Shown piece by piece: positions 6,800-14,561 of a stretch of 20,583 bases of DNA. The stretch lies in NCBI GenBank assembly GCA_900769285.1, contig CAAGGB010000297.1, forward strand, positions 1 through 20,583. The letters run 5' to 3'. A program made the translations under genes and the position numbers. Source of the DNA: Victivallales bacterium (GTDB lineage Bacteria; Verrucomicrobiota; Lentisphaeria; Oligosphaerales; Oligosphaeraceae). The stretch's first letter is position 1. Each line of letters begins with the position of its first letter. A model generated the notes under the pieces. It did no database searches. It had not been told where the DNA came from and worked only from the letters and a program-made list of their open reading frames with translations.

Positions 6800-8572
6800 A
6801 TGAAGAAGGAGCTGATATGTGAGACGACGGCTGTGACTCTGGAGCTGGAGTCGGAGTCGTGGCAGGTCTGTGGTGTGGTTCGCCGTCCGGAGCCGCAGGT
6901 GATGGAGTATGCGTACGAGCTGACGTGCGCGGAGGCGTCGCCGGTGCCGCATCTGCGTCTGACGTGGACGTTTCCGGCGGTGGATGTGTGCGGTCGGTGG
7001 ACGCCGTCGGCGTTTCGGAGCCGGACGCTGCCGCCGAACTGGGGTGGTCCGATGCACACGGAGCTGGGGATATCGGCGCCGGTGATGGCGCTGTTCAACC
7101 AGGATGGCGTCAACCGCGAGACGCTGGCGTTTTCGGACGCGATGAGTCCGGTGCGCGTCAAGTGCGGGGTGAACGAGCGGACGGCGCTGATGGACTGCAG
7201 CGTGGAGGCGTTCTGGACGGCGGGTGCGCCGGTGACGTCGTATCGGTTCACGCTGCGTCTGGACTGCCGTCCGGTGCGGTATGAGGCGGCTTTGGGTGCG
7301 GTGTCGTCGTGGTGGGCGTCGATGCCGTCGTATGCGCCGTGTCCGGTTCCTGCGGAGGCGCGGCAGCCGGTGTACTCGTCGTGGTATGTGTTCCACCAGG
7401 ATTTGCAGGATACGGTGATTGAGGAGGAGTGTGCGCTGGCGAAGCCGTATGGGATGGAGTCGATCATCGTGGATGACGGCTGGCAGACGGAGGACAACCA
7501 TGGCGGTTATGCGTACTGCGGCGACTGGGAGATGTGCCTGAGGCGTTTTCCGGACATGGCGTCGCATGTGGCGAAGGTTCATGCGCTGGGGCTGAAGTAT
7601 GTGCTGTGGTACTCGATGCCGTGGGTTGGGGTGAAGAGCCGCAACTACGAGCGTTTCGCGGGTCGCTATCTGTATGTGAACCGCGGGTTGGGCGCGGCGG
7701 CGCTGGACCCGCGCTTCCCGGAGGTGCGTGAATTTCTGATTGGCATCTACGAGAAGGCGATGCGCGAGTGGGATTTGGACGGCTTCAAGCTGGACTTCAT
7801 CGACAGCTTCCGGTTTGAGGGTGCGGATCCGGCGGTGGCGGAGAACTACGCGGGTCGCGACTGCAAGTCGCTGGCGGAGGGCGTGGACCGTCTGCTGATG
7901 GGGACGATGGAGCGTCTGCGGGCGATGAAGCCCGAGGTGATGATTGAGTTCCGGCAGTCGTACATCGGGCCGGCGATGCGCAAGTACGGCAATATGTTCC
8001 GTGCGGCCGACTGTCCCAACGACTATGTGACGAACCGGGTGCGGACGCTGGATGTGCGGATGCTGGCGGGAAGCACGGCGGTCCATTCGGACATGCTGAT
8101 GTGGAACCGCGGCGAGACGGCGGTCCAGGCGTCGCGCCAGTTCACGAACATCCTGTTCAGCGTGCCGCAGATATCGGTGCGGCTGAAGGAGATACCCGCG
8201 GAGCATCGTGCGATGCTGTCGTTCTATCTGCGGCTGTGGCGCGAGAACAGCGATTTGCTGCTGGATGGCGCGCTGCGGGCGGAGCAGCCGGAGAACTGCT
8301 TCCCGGTGGTGAGCGCGTCGAAGGGGCGTCGGCAACTGACGGCGGTCTACGCGGGGCGTCAGGTGGTTCCGTTTGCGGCCCAGGCGGGCGGCGAGCTGAT
8401 CGTCGTCAACGCGGGCGGCGAGGGCTGGGTGACGCTGGAGCTGTCGGGAGCGCCGGTGCGGAGTGTGTCGTGCTTCGACTGCTGTGGCCGTCGGTTGGAG
8501 GTGTCGGTGCCGTCGGCGGGTCTGTCGCGGGTGTCGGTGCCGGATGGCGGTGTGCTGAAGCTGTATTTCTGA
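6800..8572 (+). CDS. GH36-type alpha-galactosidase (melibiase-like)
   Basis: This 590-residue protein has the clan GH-D layout. An N-terminal beta-sandwich covers about residues 1-190, a TIM barrel about 195-500, and a C-terminal beta domain the rest. Visible motifs are VDDGW (residues 224-228), GFKLDFID with Asp332 as the likely nucleophile in the K-x-D motif, and RAADCPND with Asp404 as the likely acid/base. Such enzymes remove terminal alpha-galactosyl units, for example from raffinose-type sugars or galactosylated hemicellulose. No signal peptide is seen, so it probably acts in the cytoplasm. A GGAGG at 6787-6791, 8 nt before the ATG, supports the start. The next gene begins 24 nt after its stop, implying an operon with the isomerase-like protein. 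Some relatives have other specificities (alpha-N-acetylgalactosaminidase, raffinose synthase), so the exact substrate is unproven. Confidence 0.85.
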   Translation: MKKELICETTAVTLELESESWQVCGVVRRPEPQVMEYAYELTCAEASPVPHLRLTWTFPAVDVCGRWTPSAFRSRTLPPNWGGPMHTELGISAPVMALFNQDGVNRETLAFSDAMSPVRVKCGVNERTALMDCSVEAFWTAGAPVTSYRFTLRLDCRPVRYEAALGAVSSWWASMPSYAPCPVPAEARQPVYSSWYVFHQDLQDTVIEEECALAKPYGMESIIVDDGWQTEDNHGGYAYCGDWEMCLRRFPDMASHVAKVHALGLKYVLWYSMPWVGVKSRNYERFAGRYLYVNRGLGAAALDPRFPEVREFLIGIYEKAMREWDLDGFKLDFIDSFRFEGADPAVAENYAGRDCKSLAEGVDRLLMGTMERLRAMKPEVMIEFRQSYIGPAMRKYGNMFRAADCPNDYVTNRVRTLDVRMLAGSTAVHSDMLMWNRGETAVQASRQFTNILFSVPQISVRLKEIPAEHRAMLSFYLRLWRENSDLLLDGALRAEQPENCFPVVSASKGRRQLTAVYAGRQVVPFAAQAGGELIVVNAGGEGWVTLELSGAPVRSVSCFDCCGRRLEVSVPSAGLSRVSVPDGGVLKLYF

Positions 8573-8596
8573 ACGTGCGAGGAGGAGATTGTAAGC

Positions 8597-9472
8597 ATGA
8601 ACACATGTCCTTTGACGTTGCTGTTTGACTATGAGCACACGAATGACCGGACGCGTCCGCTGGTGATGCGTGAGTTCGTGGCGAACGGCTGTGCGAATCA
8701 GGTGCTGACGGACACGCTCATCAGCATGATGATTCAGCGTCCGTCGTTTGAGGCGACGCTGCGCCGCGACGCGGAGGCGACGGGCATCACGTTTGTGGAC
8801 TCGCACGCGCCGTTTGGGCCGCGCGAGGATTTGGACGTGGTGTCGGAGTCGGATCGTCCGCTGATGCTGGAGCGTCTGCGTCTGGCGATGCGTCTGGCGG
8901 CGCGTTTTGGTGTTCGGACGATGACGATTCACACGGGGAATGGTCGCTGTGCGTATCCGGGGTACACGTCGGAGCAGTACCATGACGCGATTATCCGTTC
9001 GCTGCGGGAGCTGATGCCGCTGGCGCGGGAGCTGTCCATGGTCATCTGCATCGAGAACATCTGGTTTGAGCCGAACACGCCGGAGCGTCTGCTGGACATC
9101 CTGTCGCAGGTGAACGACGAGCATCTGGGCATCTGCTACGACTCGGGTCATGCGAACCTGATGGCGCGCGACCGCGGCTTCACGGAGAGCGCCCCCATCC
9201 AGTCCTTCCGTGAGATTGGTCCGGTGCCCTACGACGACCAGATTCTGGAGAAGCTGCTGCCGCACGTGGTCAACTGCCATCTGCATGACAACAACGGCCA
9301 GTATGACCAGCATCGGCTGCCGGGGCAGGGCGACATCGACTGGCCGCACATCATGGGGCTGCTGAAGCGCGCCCCGCGGCTGGCGTGTGTGCAGAGCGAG
9401 GTCATTCCGGTGCGCGAGCAGGTGCCCATCGCGACGCTGTGCGCCAAATTCTGTGAGCTGATGGCGCTGTGA
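8597..9472 (+). CDS. Sugar phosphate isomerase/epimerase (xylose isomerase-like TIM barrel)
   Basis: This 291-residue protein matches the AP-endonuclease-2-type TIM barrel family that includes sugar isomerases and epimerases. Likely divalent-metal ligands are visible: Glu153 in IENIW, Asp182 and His185 in CYDSGHANL, His228/His230 in NCHLHDNNG, and Glu268 in QSEVIP. The GQGDIDWPHI segment is also typical of the family. It probably interconverts a ketose, aldose or epimer released by the neighbouring hydrolases, but the substrate cannot be read from sequence. A GGAGGAG precedes the ATG by 9 nt. It lies 24 nt after the GH36 gene and 56 nt before the GH5 gene, consistent with one transcript. Confidence 0.87.
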   Translation: MNTCPLTLLFDYEHTNDRTRPLVMREFVANGCANQVLTDTLISMMIQRPSFEATLRRDAEATGITFVDSHAPFGPREDLDVVSESDRPLMLERLRLAMRLAARFGVRTMTIHTGNGRCAYPGYTSEQYHDAIIRSLRELMPLARELSMVICIENIWFEPNTPERLLDILSQVNDEHLGICYDSGHANLMARDRGFTESAPIQSFREIGPVPYDDQILEKLLPHVVNCHLHDNNGQYDQHRLPGQGDIDWPHIMGLLKRAPRLACVQSEVIPVREQVPIATLCAKFCELMAL

Positions 9473-9528
9473 GCGCCGTCTGAGGGAACATAGACATTCA
9501 TACCATTCAAGGACAGGAGGAATCAGGG

Positions 9529-11175
9529 ATGAGGAAGCTGACGAGTCTCTTGCTGCTGGCCTGCGCGGGGCTGATGGCGCAGGCGCTGTCGCCGACGTCG
9601 CTGTGGCCGGCCGATGTGGCTGCGGCCAGGCGCGAATGGCGTTCGGACAAATTTTCGTCATGGAGCGCGGATGAGTCTGGCACGCCGGTGCTGAAGGTCG
9701 AGGTGCCGTCGTCCGAGACGGACAGGACGAGCATTCTGGGCGCGTTCCGGAAGCTGGATTTGCGTCCCTATCGCGGGAAGGACATCCAGGTGACGGTGGA
9801 GTCGCGTCATGTCAACCTGACGGTGCCGTCGAAGTCGTGGCTGGGCTTCAAGCTGATGCTGGAGTATGTGGGCGACGCGGGCGTCAAGGTGTATCCGGGC
9901 GGTGGGAATGGCGTGGGGACGCCGCGTGACACGGACTGGCGCACGGTGAGCTTCTCGACGCGCGTCCATCAGAGCGCCGAGGAGGGCATCCTGCATCTGG
10001 GCTGCCAGGATGTGACGGGCACGCTGTGGTTCCGGAATCTGCGCATCCGCGTCGTGGAGCTGTATCCGGAGGTGACGCCGCTGCCCGAGGGGTTCCGGTG
10101 CGAGTATTCGGAGGCGGTGCGCGGCTTTCCCGTGCTGCGCGGCGTGATGAGCCCGGGGCTGAGCAAGGGCGCGAAGGCCGAGGACTTGGAGGAGCTGGCG
10201 CGCTGGGGCGCGAACGTCATCCGCTGGCAGGTCAATCTGCCGAAGGACGCGAAGACGCAGATGGACGTCGACGCGGTGCGGGAGATTTTCCGTCAGCACC
10301 TGAAGAACCTGGACGTCCATCTGCCGCTGCTGCGGAAGGCGGGCATCCATGTCATCTTCGACTTCCACGGCGTCCCTGGCGGGCGTGTGCGGGCCTCGAA
10401 GGTGGCGGGCACGGCGGGCACGCTGGCGGGCAATGTCGACATTCCCGGCAACCACTTCTGGATGTTCCATGACCGCAAGTACCTCGATGCGTTCGTCGAG
10501 CTGTGGCGGATGGTCGCCGAGCACTACAAGGACGAGCCCATCGTCTTCGGCTATGACCTCTACAACGAGCCGGTGCAGTCGACCGAGGTCGCGTTCGACT
10601 ACCTCTACTGCCAGTACGAGGCGGCCAAGGCCATCCGCGCCATCGACCCCGAGAAGCCCATCTTCATCGCCGCCAACCAGTGGAGCTCGCCCGATGCGTT
10701 CAAGTATCTGCGGCCGCTGCCGCTCCGCAACCTCATCTACCAGGGCCATATGTACATGCCCGGCAGCTACACCCACCAGGGCGTCGGCGGCGACAGCATG
10801 AAGCGGCTCAAGGAGAACCCCGCCCTGCTCAAGGGCTATCCCGGCGTCTTCGACGGCCGCCGGTACGACAAGGAGACGCTCCGCGCCTGCCTCAAGCCCA
10901 TCCGCGACTTCCAGCTCACGTACGGCGCGCGCATCTACATCGGCGAATTCTCCGCCATCCGCTTCGCGCCGGGCGCCTGCCAGTATCTCGCCGACCTCAC
11001 CTCCATCTTCGAGGAGTATGGCTGGGACTGGTCCTACCACGCCTTCCGCGAATGGTTCAACTGGAGCGTCGAGTACGACAGCGACATCCACCACGAGAAG
11101 CCGGCGACCACCGACACCGACCGCAAGCGGCTCCTCCTCGAGCTCTTCCGCAAAAACGAGAAGAGAACCTATTGA
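9529..11175 (+). CDS. Secreted GH5 (cellulase-like) glycoside hydrolase
   Basis: This 548-residue protein has a signal peptide (residues 1-20, MRKLTSLLLLACAGLMAQAL). A beta-sandwich domain at about residues 30-178 resembles a carbohydrate-binding module. A GH5 TIM barrel follows. The family hallmarks are Arg232 in VIRWQ, His280 in FDFHG, Asn346-Glu347-Pro in LYNEP (acid/base), the GHMYMP His-Tyr pair, Glu473 in IGEFSA (nucleophile), and a Trp near YHAFREW. GH5 members cut beta-1,4-glucans, mannans or xyloglucan, and the subfamily is not resolved here. An AGGAGG at 9515-9520 supports the start. It is the last gene of the GH36 operon, and its stop codon overlaps the direct repeats at 11172. Codons switch from G-ending to C-ending near 10350. 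Confidence 0.9.
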   Translation: MRKLTSLLLLACAGLMAQALSPTSLWPADVAAARREWRSDKFSSWSADESGTPVLKVEVPSSETDRTSILGAFRKLDLRPYRGKDIQVTVESRHVNLTVPSKSWLGFKLMLEYVGDAGVKVYPGGGNGVGTPRDTDWRTVSFSTRVHQSAEEGILHLGCQDVTGTLWFRNLRIRVVELYPEVTPLPEGFRCEYSEAVRGFPVLRGVMSPGLSKGAKAEDLEELARWGANVIRWQVNLPKDAKTQMDVDAVREIFRQHLKNLDVHLPLLRKAGIHVIFDFHGVPGGRVRASKVAGTAGTLAGNVDIPGNHFWMFHDRKYLDAFVELWRMVAEHYKDEPIVFGYDLYNEPVQSTEVAFDYLYCQYEAAKAIRAIDPEKPIFIAANQWSSPDAFKYLRPLPLRNLIYQGHMYMPGSYTHQGVGGDSMKRLKENPALLKGYPGVFDGRRYDKETLRACLKPIRDFQLTYGARIYIGEFSAIRFAPGACQYLADLTSIFEEYGWDWSYHAFREWFNWSVEYDSDIHHEKPATTDTDRKRLLLELFRKNEKRTY

Positions 11176-11216
11176 CAACCTGTTCCAAGCCTGTTGACAA
11201 CTTGTTTGCAAGTTTG
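11172..11216. repeat. Direct repeat pair headed by TTGACAAC at the GH5 gene end
   Basis: Two adjacent copies of about 22 bp each start with TTGACAAC(C/T)TGTT, at 11172 and 11194. The first copy contains the GH5 stop codon. The second contains AACTTG-TTTG-CAAGTT, a small hairpin, inside longer TTCCAA (11183-11188) and TTGGAA (11214-11219) arms. Both copies also offer a consensus -35 box. The element could end the GH5 transcript or lie in the methyltransferase promoter. Confidence 0.55.
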
Positions 11217-11329
11217 GAAATTTACCCTTTAAGTAACTGCCGTCCAATGAGAAGCAAATCGTATAAATTTGTCTGTTCCGTTGGGTGTCTGAAAGCGATG
11301 AAGATGTGAGACAGCAACGGGACGAATCG

Positions 11330-12457
11330 ATGGACGACGGCGTGAAGCCGTCAGGTTGGCGCCGCGAGCGTCGGCGCTACCTGACGGAGCAGATCATCAC
11401 CTACCTGGGGAACAAGCGAGCCCTGCTGAGTTTCATCGGCAAGGGCATCGCCCGTGCCCGTCGTTCGCTGCACAAGGACAAGCTGACGATGTTCGACGTG
11501 TTCTCGGGCAGCGGGGTGGTCTCGCGCTATCTGAAGCGTCATGCGAGCACGTTGTGGGTGAATGACCTGGAGCCGTACAGCCGCATCATCAACGAGTGCT
11601 ATCTGACGAACCGGAGCGCGATAGACGAGGCGGAGCTGCAGATGACGCTGGAGCTGCTGAATCGCCGCATCGAGGCGAATCTGCGCCGCGGCTTCATCTC
11701 GGAGCTGTACGCGCCGCTGGACGACCAGGACATCCAGCCGCACGAGCGCGTCTTCTACACCACGCGCAACGCGCAGTTCATCGACACGGCGCGGCAGGAG
11801 ATTGCGCAGTTGCCGCCGTCACTGCAGCCGTTCTTTCTAGGGCCGCTGCTCTATGGCGCGAGCGTCCACAACAACACGTCGGGCGTCTTCAAGGGCTTCT
11901 ACAAAAACCGCGAGGGCGTGGGGCAGTTTGGGGGCACGGGGCGCAATTCGCTGCCGCGCATCCTGGGCAACATCGAGCTCAAGCTGCCGCTCTTCTCCAA
12001 CTTCGAGTGCGACGTGCATGTGCTGCAGGAGGACGCCCTGTCCGCGGCCGAGAAGGTCGGCGAGGTGGACATCGCCTACCTCGACCCGCCGTACAACCAG
12101 CATCCCTACGGCTCAAACTACTTCATGCTCAACCTCATCCTCGACTATCAGCGGCCGACGGACATCTCCGATGTCTCCGGTATCCCCGCCGACTGGCGCC
12201 GCTCCGCCTACAACAAGCGCCATCTGGCGCAGGCGACGCTCTTCGAGCTGGTCGAGCGCCTTCAGGCGCGCTATGTCATGATCTCCTACAACTCCGAGGG
12301 CTTCATCCAATACGACGACTTCATCCGCCATCTCTCGAAGCTGGGGCGTCTCCGCTGTCTGGCGACGGACTACAACACCTTCCGCGGCTGCCGCAACCTC
12401 GCCGCGCGCAACCTCCACGTCAAGGAATATCTCTTCATGCTCAAGAAATCGACCTGA
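11330..12457 (+). CDS. D12-class N6-adenine DNA methyltransferase
   Basis: This 375-residue protein has the D12 (alpha-type) methyltransferase motifs in order. YLGNKRALLSFI and MFDVFSGSGVVSRYLK form the SAM-binding part near the N-terminus. A long variable region that would read the DNA target follows, then YLDPPYNQHPYG, the catalytic DPPY motif for adenine N6 methylation (Asp252 in this numbering). The ATG at 11330 was chosen because a GTG at 11285 lacks a ribosome binding site and would leave almost no leader after a possible TATAAA box at 11262-11267; using the GTG would add 15 residues. The enzyme could be the modification half of a restriction system or an orphan regulator of gene expression. 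The facing gene at 12863 carries restriction-associated HARE-HTH domains. Codons turn C-rich after about 12000. Confidence 0.88.
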   Translation: MDDGVKPSGWRRERRRYLTEQIITYLGNKRALLSFIGKGIARARRSLHKDKLTMFDVFSGSGVVSRYLKRHASTLWVNDLEPYSRIINECYLTNRSAIDEAELQMTLELLNRRIEANLRRGFISELYAPLDDQDIQPHERVFYTTRNAQFIDTARQEIAQLPPSLQPFFLGPLLYGASVHNNTSGVFKGFYKNREGVGQFGGTGRNSLPRILGNIELKLPLFSNFECDVHVLQEDALSAAEKVGEVDIAYLDPPYNQHPYGSNYFMLNLILDYQRPTDISDVSGIPADWRRSAYNKRHLAQATLFELVERLQARYVMISYNSEGFIQYDDFIRHLSKLGRLRCLATDYNTFRGCRNLAARNLHVKEYLFMLKKST

Positions 12458-12774
12458 TTTTTCTTTTTTTCTTTTTTTCTTTTTTTCTTTTTTTCGTCAC
12501 TCTCGTCACTCTCGTCTCTCTCGTCTCTTTTTTCTTTTCTTTTCTCTCGTCTCTCTCGTCACTCTCGTCTCTCTCGTCTCTTTTTTCTTTTCTTTTCTCT
12601 CGTCACTCTCGTCTCTCTCGTCTCTCTCGTCTCTTTTTTCTTTTCTTTTCTCTCGTCTCTTTTTTCTTTTCTTTTCTCTCGTCTCTCTCGTCTCTCTCGT
12701 CCCTCTCGTCCCTTTTTTCTTTTCTTTTCTCTCGTCTCTTTTTTCTTTTCTCTCGTTGCTCTCGTTGCTTTTCG
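12458..12774. repeat. 317-bp polypyrimidine higher-order tandem repeat
   Basis: Directly after the methyltransferase stop codon, the plus strand contains almost only T and C, with G only in CTCGTC-type units. It begins with about four CTTTTTTT units. A TTTTTTCTTTTC block then recurs at 12528, 12581, 12634, 12660, 12713 and 12739. The spacings are 53, 53, 26, 53 and 26 bp, so a block of about 26 bp alternates with a CTCGTC-rich block of about 27 bp. Such purine/pyrimidine tracts can form triplex DNA or stall polymerases. Open frames through it encode only low-complexity Phe/Ser/Leu or Arg/Glu/Lys strings and are not genes. Confidence 0.95.
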
Positions 12775-12789
12775 CCTGACGGCGAGAGT

Positions 12790-12811
12790 GCCGTCGGGAC
12801 AGGTGCCGCTG
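12790..12811 (+). repeat. Dispersed 22-bp GC-rich motif, copy 2
   Basis: This matches the motif at 7-28 with one mismatch. It overlaps the upstream arm of the terminator that follows, and a neighbouring GACGGC-gagagt-GCCGTC hairpin ends inside it. Confidence 0.4.
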
Positions 12812-12827
12812 TCGCGGCGCCTTTTTT
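12802..12827 (+). terminator. Rho-independent terminator downstream of the methyltransferase
   Basis: GGTGCCGC (12802-12809) pairs with GCGGCGCC (12814-12821) with one wobble, around a TGTC loop. Six T residues follow at 12822-12827. It would end plus-strand transcription after the polypyrimidine tract, about 345 nt beyond the methyltransferase stop. Confidence 0.75.
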
Positions 12828-12830
12828 ATC

Positions 12831-12866
12831 TCGAGTTAGTCGAGTTAGTCGCTTGAGTCGCGTTAG
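12831..12866. repeat. 9-bp tandem repeat TCGAGTTAG
   Basis: Two exact copies (12831-12839 and 12840-12848) and two degenerate ones follow the terminator. The fourth unit contains the TAA stop codon of the minus-strand gene ending at 12863, so repeat growth reaches the very end of that gene. Confidence 0.65.
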
Positions 12867-14329
12867 CCGTTGAGTTCGTCGGCGTCGAGTTCGAGGCAAG
12901 TGACGCTGGACTTGCGGATGCCGACGGCGTTTTCGGCGAGGAGTGCGGCGAGCTGTGCGGCGTTGACGAGGGGAATGGCGCGTTTCTTGGCCTCGTCGGC
13001 GACGGCTGGGGAGAAGTCACAGGTGGCGATGAGCATGAGTCGCTGTCCGTCGGGAGCGTCGGCGATGAGCTTGCGGAAGGAGGGTGCGTCGATGGTTCTG
13101 GGCTCGCGGACGAAGAGGACGGTGGTGGGGAGACGGAAGGCGCCGGCGGCGACCAGCGTGGCGCTGACGGTGAAGCGTGTGGTGTCCTGGGAGTGGGTCA
13201 TGGCGATGTCCTCGAAGCCCATTTCGGCGAGGAGTCGGGTGAGGATGGCCTCGAGGTGTTCGCAGGAGAGCTGCTGGAGTCGCTGGATGGCGTCGTTGAG
13301 GACCTGCTGGTTATGCTTCTGGATGGTGGCGGCGATGGAGTTGTCGTTCCAGGCGGTGAGTCCGATGAAGCCGTTTTTGTAGCGGATGAAGCGCTGCGGC
13401 TCGCCCTTGCGCATGCGCTGTTTGATTTCGGTGATGATCTGTGCGTAGAGGGAGACTTCGGGTGTTCTGCTGGAGGAGACGAGCCAGCCGGCCTCGATGG
13501 CCTTGGCGGCGAGGGTGCGGTAGTGCATGGGGCGGGTGGTCTGGCTTTCCTCCAGGACGCGCTGGGCGCAGTCGGTGAGTGGGAGCGGCTCGGCGATTTC
13601 GGCGGGTGAGGCGTCGTCGGGCTGTGTGGCGGGCGTCTCGGCGTCTGCCCACTGGGCGAGTGCGAGTTCGGCGTGGTTTCGTGAGAGGACGAAGCGCGGG
13701 AGTTCGGCGTGCTGCTGGCAGCGCTGGATTTCGGCGGCGACGTCCTGCGCGAGGGCGTCGGTGGGGTTGGGGAGGTTGGCGCTGATGAGTCCATGGTCGA
13801 CGGCGAGTTTGGCGATGTCGTGGAAGGTCATGGGCTTCTGGCAGGCGAAGGAGTCGAGGACGGCGAAGGCGCAGTCGGCGAAGGACTGTGGTTCGGCGAT
13901 GGTCTGGAGGTCGTTGCGGAGGGGCTCGGCGGGGTTGGCGCTGGCTGGCTGTTCGGCGTCGTTTTGGGGCTTGTCCTGGGTGGGCTGTGGCTTGTCCTTT
14001 GGCGGCTGTGCCTGGGTCTTCGTCTTCGCGGAGGTGGCGGCGGCTGGCGTCTTGGCCGTCCTGGGGGAGCTGGGCTGTTCGACGGTCTGGGTGGGCTGTG
14101 GCTGAGGTGGCTGCCGGAGGGTGAAAACGCCGGGTTCGACGAGGACGAATTCGGAGCGGTTGCCCTTTTTCTTGATGTCGGTGTAGATTTGAGAGCCGAT
14201 GGTCTCGTAGGGCGTCTTTCCGGTCGAGACCCAGATGCCGGACTCGATGGCGCGCTTGGCGATTTCCTGTTTGGAGAGTGGCTCGTTGCTTTGGGCGAGA
14301 ATCTGGAGGGCGGCGGTGAGTGCGTTCAT
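12863..14329 (-). CDS. Triple HARE-HTH-like protein with degenerate Mrr-like C-terminus
   Basis: This 488-residue protein has three similar helical modules. They lie at about residues 1-68 (NALTAALQILAQ...FTL), 140-210 (FADCAFAVLDSFACQKPM...) and 235-310 (LTDCAQRVLEESQTTRPM...). Each follows the HARE-HTH pattern: an early A-x-x-V/I-L helix, a P-(L/M)-x-x-x-(D/E/T)-(I/L)-A helix, and a closing aromatic strand. A Pro/Gln/Thr/Lys-rich linker separates the first two. The C-terminal 130 residues resemble the Mrr_cat restriction fold (LEAILTRLLAEMGFEDI, then IATCDFSPAVADEAKKRAIPLV). The usual Asp and Gln/Glu-x-Lys catalytic residues are not seen at the expected places. HARE-HTH domains are known from restriction and chromatin proteins. 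It faces a DNA methyltransferase gene, so it may recognise modified DNA without cutting. The start at 14329 was preferred over 14425, which lies at the predicted promoter. Confidence 0.72.
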   Translation of the reverse strand: MNALTAALQILAQSNEPLSKQEIAKRAIESGIWVSTGKTPYETIGSQIYTDIKKKGNRSEFVLVEPGVFTLRQPPQPQPTQTVEQPSSPRTAKTPAAATSAKTKTQAQPPKDKPQPTQDKPQNDAEQPASANPAEPLRNDLQTIAEPQSFADCAFAVLDSFACQKPMTFHDIAKLAVDHGLISANLPNPTDALAQDVAAEIQRCQQHAELPRFVLSRNHAELALAQWADAETPATQPDDASPAEIAEPLPLTDCAQRVLEESQTTRPMHYRTLAAKAIEAGWLVSSSRTPEVSLYAQIITEIKQRMRKGEPQRFIRYKNGFIGLTAWNDNSIAATIQKHNQQVLNDAIQRLQQLSCEHLEAILTRLLAEMGFEDIAMTHSQDTTRFTVSATLVAAGAFRLPTTVLFVREPRTIDAPSFRKLIADAPDGQRLMLIATCDFSPAVADEAKKRAIPLVNAAQLAALLAENAVGIRKSSVTCLELDADELNG

Positions 14330-14423
14330 GCGTGCTGGAGGGCGCGGTAGGTGCCAGAGGGCGAGGTGACGGCGTGGACAGGGCGGACGGGAGTCCTGCG
14401 GCTCCCGGAATTTCTCATGCGGC

Positions 14424-14453
14424 ATAATATAGGCAAATTTGGGCGTGGAACAA
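14424..14453 (-). promoter_or_regulatory. Promoter of the HARE-HTH gene
   Basis: On the minus strand a TTGTTC box (14448-14453) precedes a TATTAT box (14424-14429) by 18 bp; an overlapping TATATT box (14426-14431) gives 16 bp. Transcription would begin near 14416, downstream of the alternative ATG at 14425, which supports the shorter start at 14329. Confidence 0.45.
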
Positions 14454-14527
14454 ATTTGGCGAGGCGGGGCGGTGGGAATTTGTGCAGGTGGAGAGGAAAA
14501 AAGGGAATAGGCGTAAGGGTTGCTGGC

Positions 14528-14555
14528 TTGACAATGTTAGCGTCCACCTTAAATT
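14528..14555 (+). promoter_or_regulatory. Promoter of the AGCS symporter gene
   Basis: A consensus TTGACA (14528-14533) is followed after 16 bp by TAAATT (14550-14555). The sequence around it is AT-rich against a GC-rich background. Transcription would start near 14562, giving a leader of about 150 nt. Confidence 0.55.
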
Positions 14556-14561
14556 CAGCTA

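Noticed and set aside
6707..9661. Minus-strand open frame of about 980 codons opposite the GH36 and isomerase genes
   Set aside because: The composition is extreme (Arg, His, Gln, Pro), there is no domain, and both real genes on the other strand show clear catalytic motifs and ribosome binding sites.
9658..11247. Minus-strand open frame opposite the GH5 gene
   Set aside because: It is the mirror of a strongly supported GH5 gene and has no motif of its own.
11285..11329. GTG start for the methyltransferase
   Set aside because: It has no ribosome binding site and would lie almost at the predicted transcription start; the ATG at 11330 fits better, though this is not certain.
11596..12873. Plus-strand frame through the methyltransferase and polypyrimidine tract
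   Set aside because: It is a shifted reading of the methyltransferase followed by Phe/Ser/Leu repeats from the tract.
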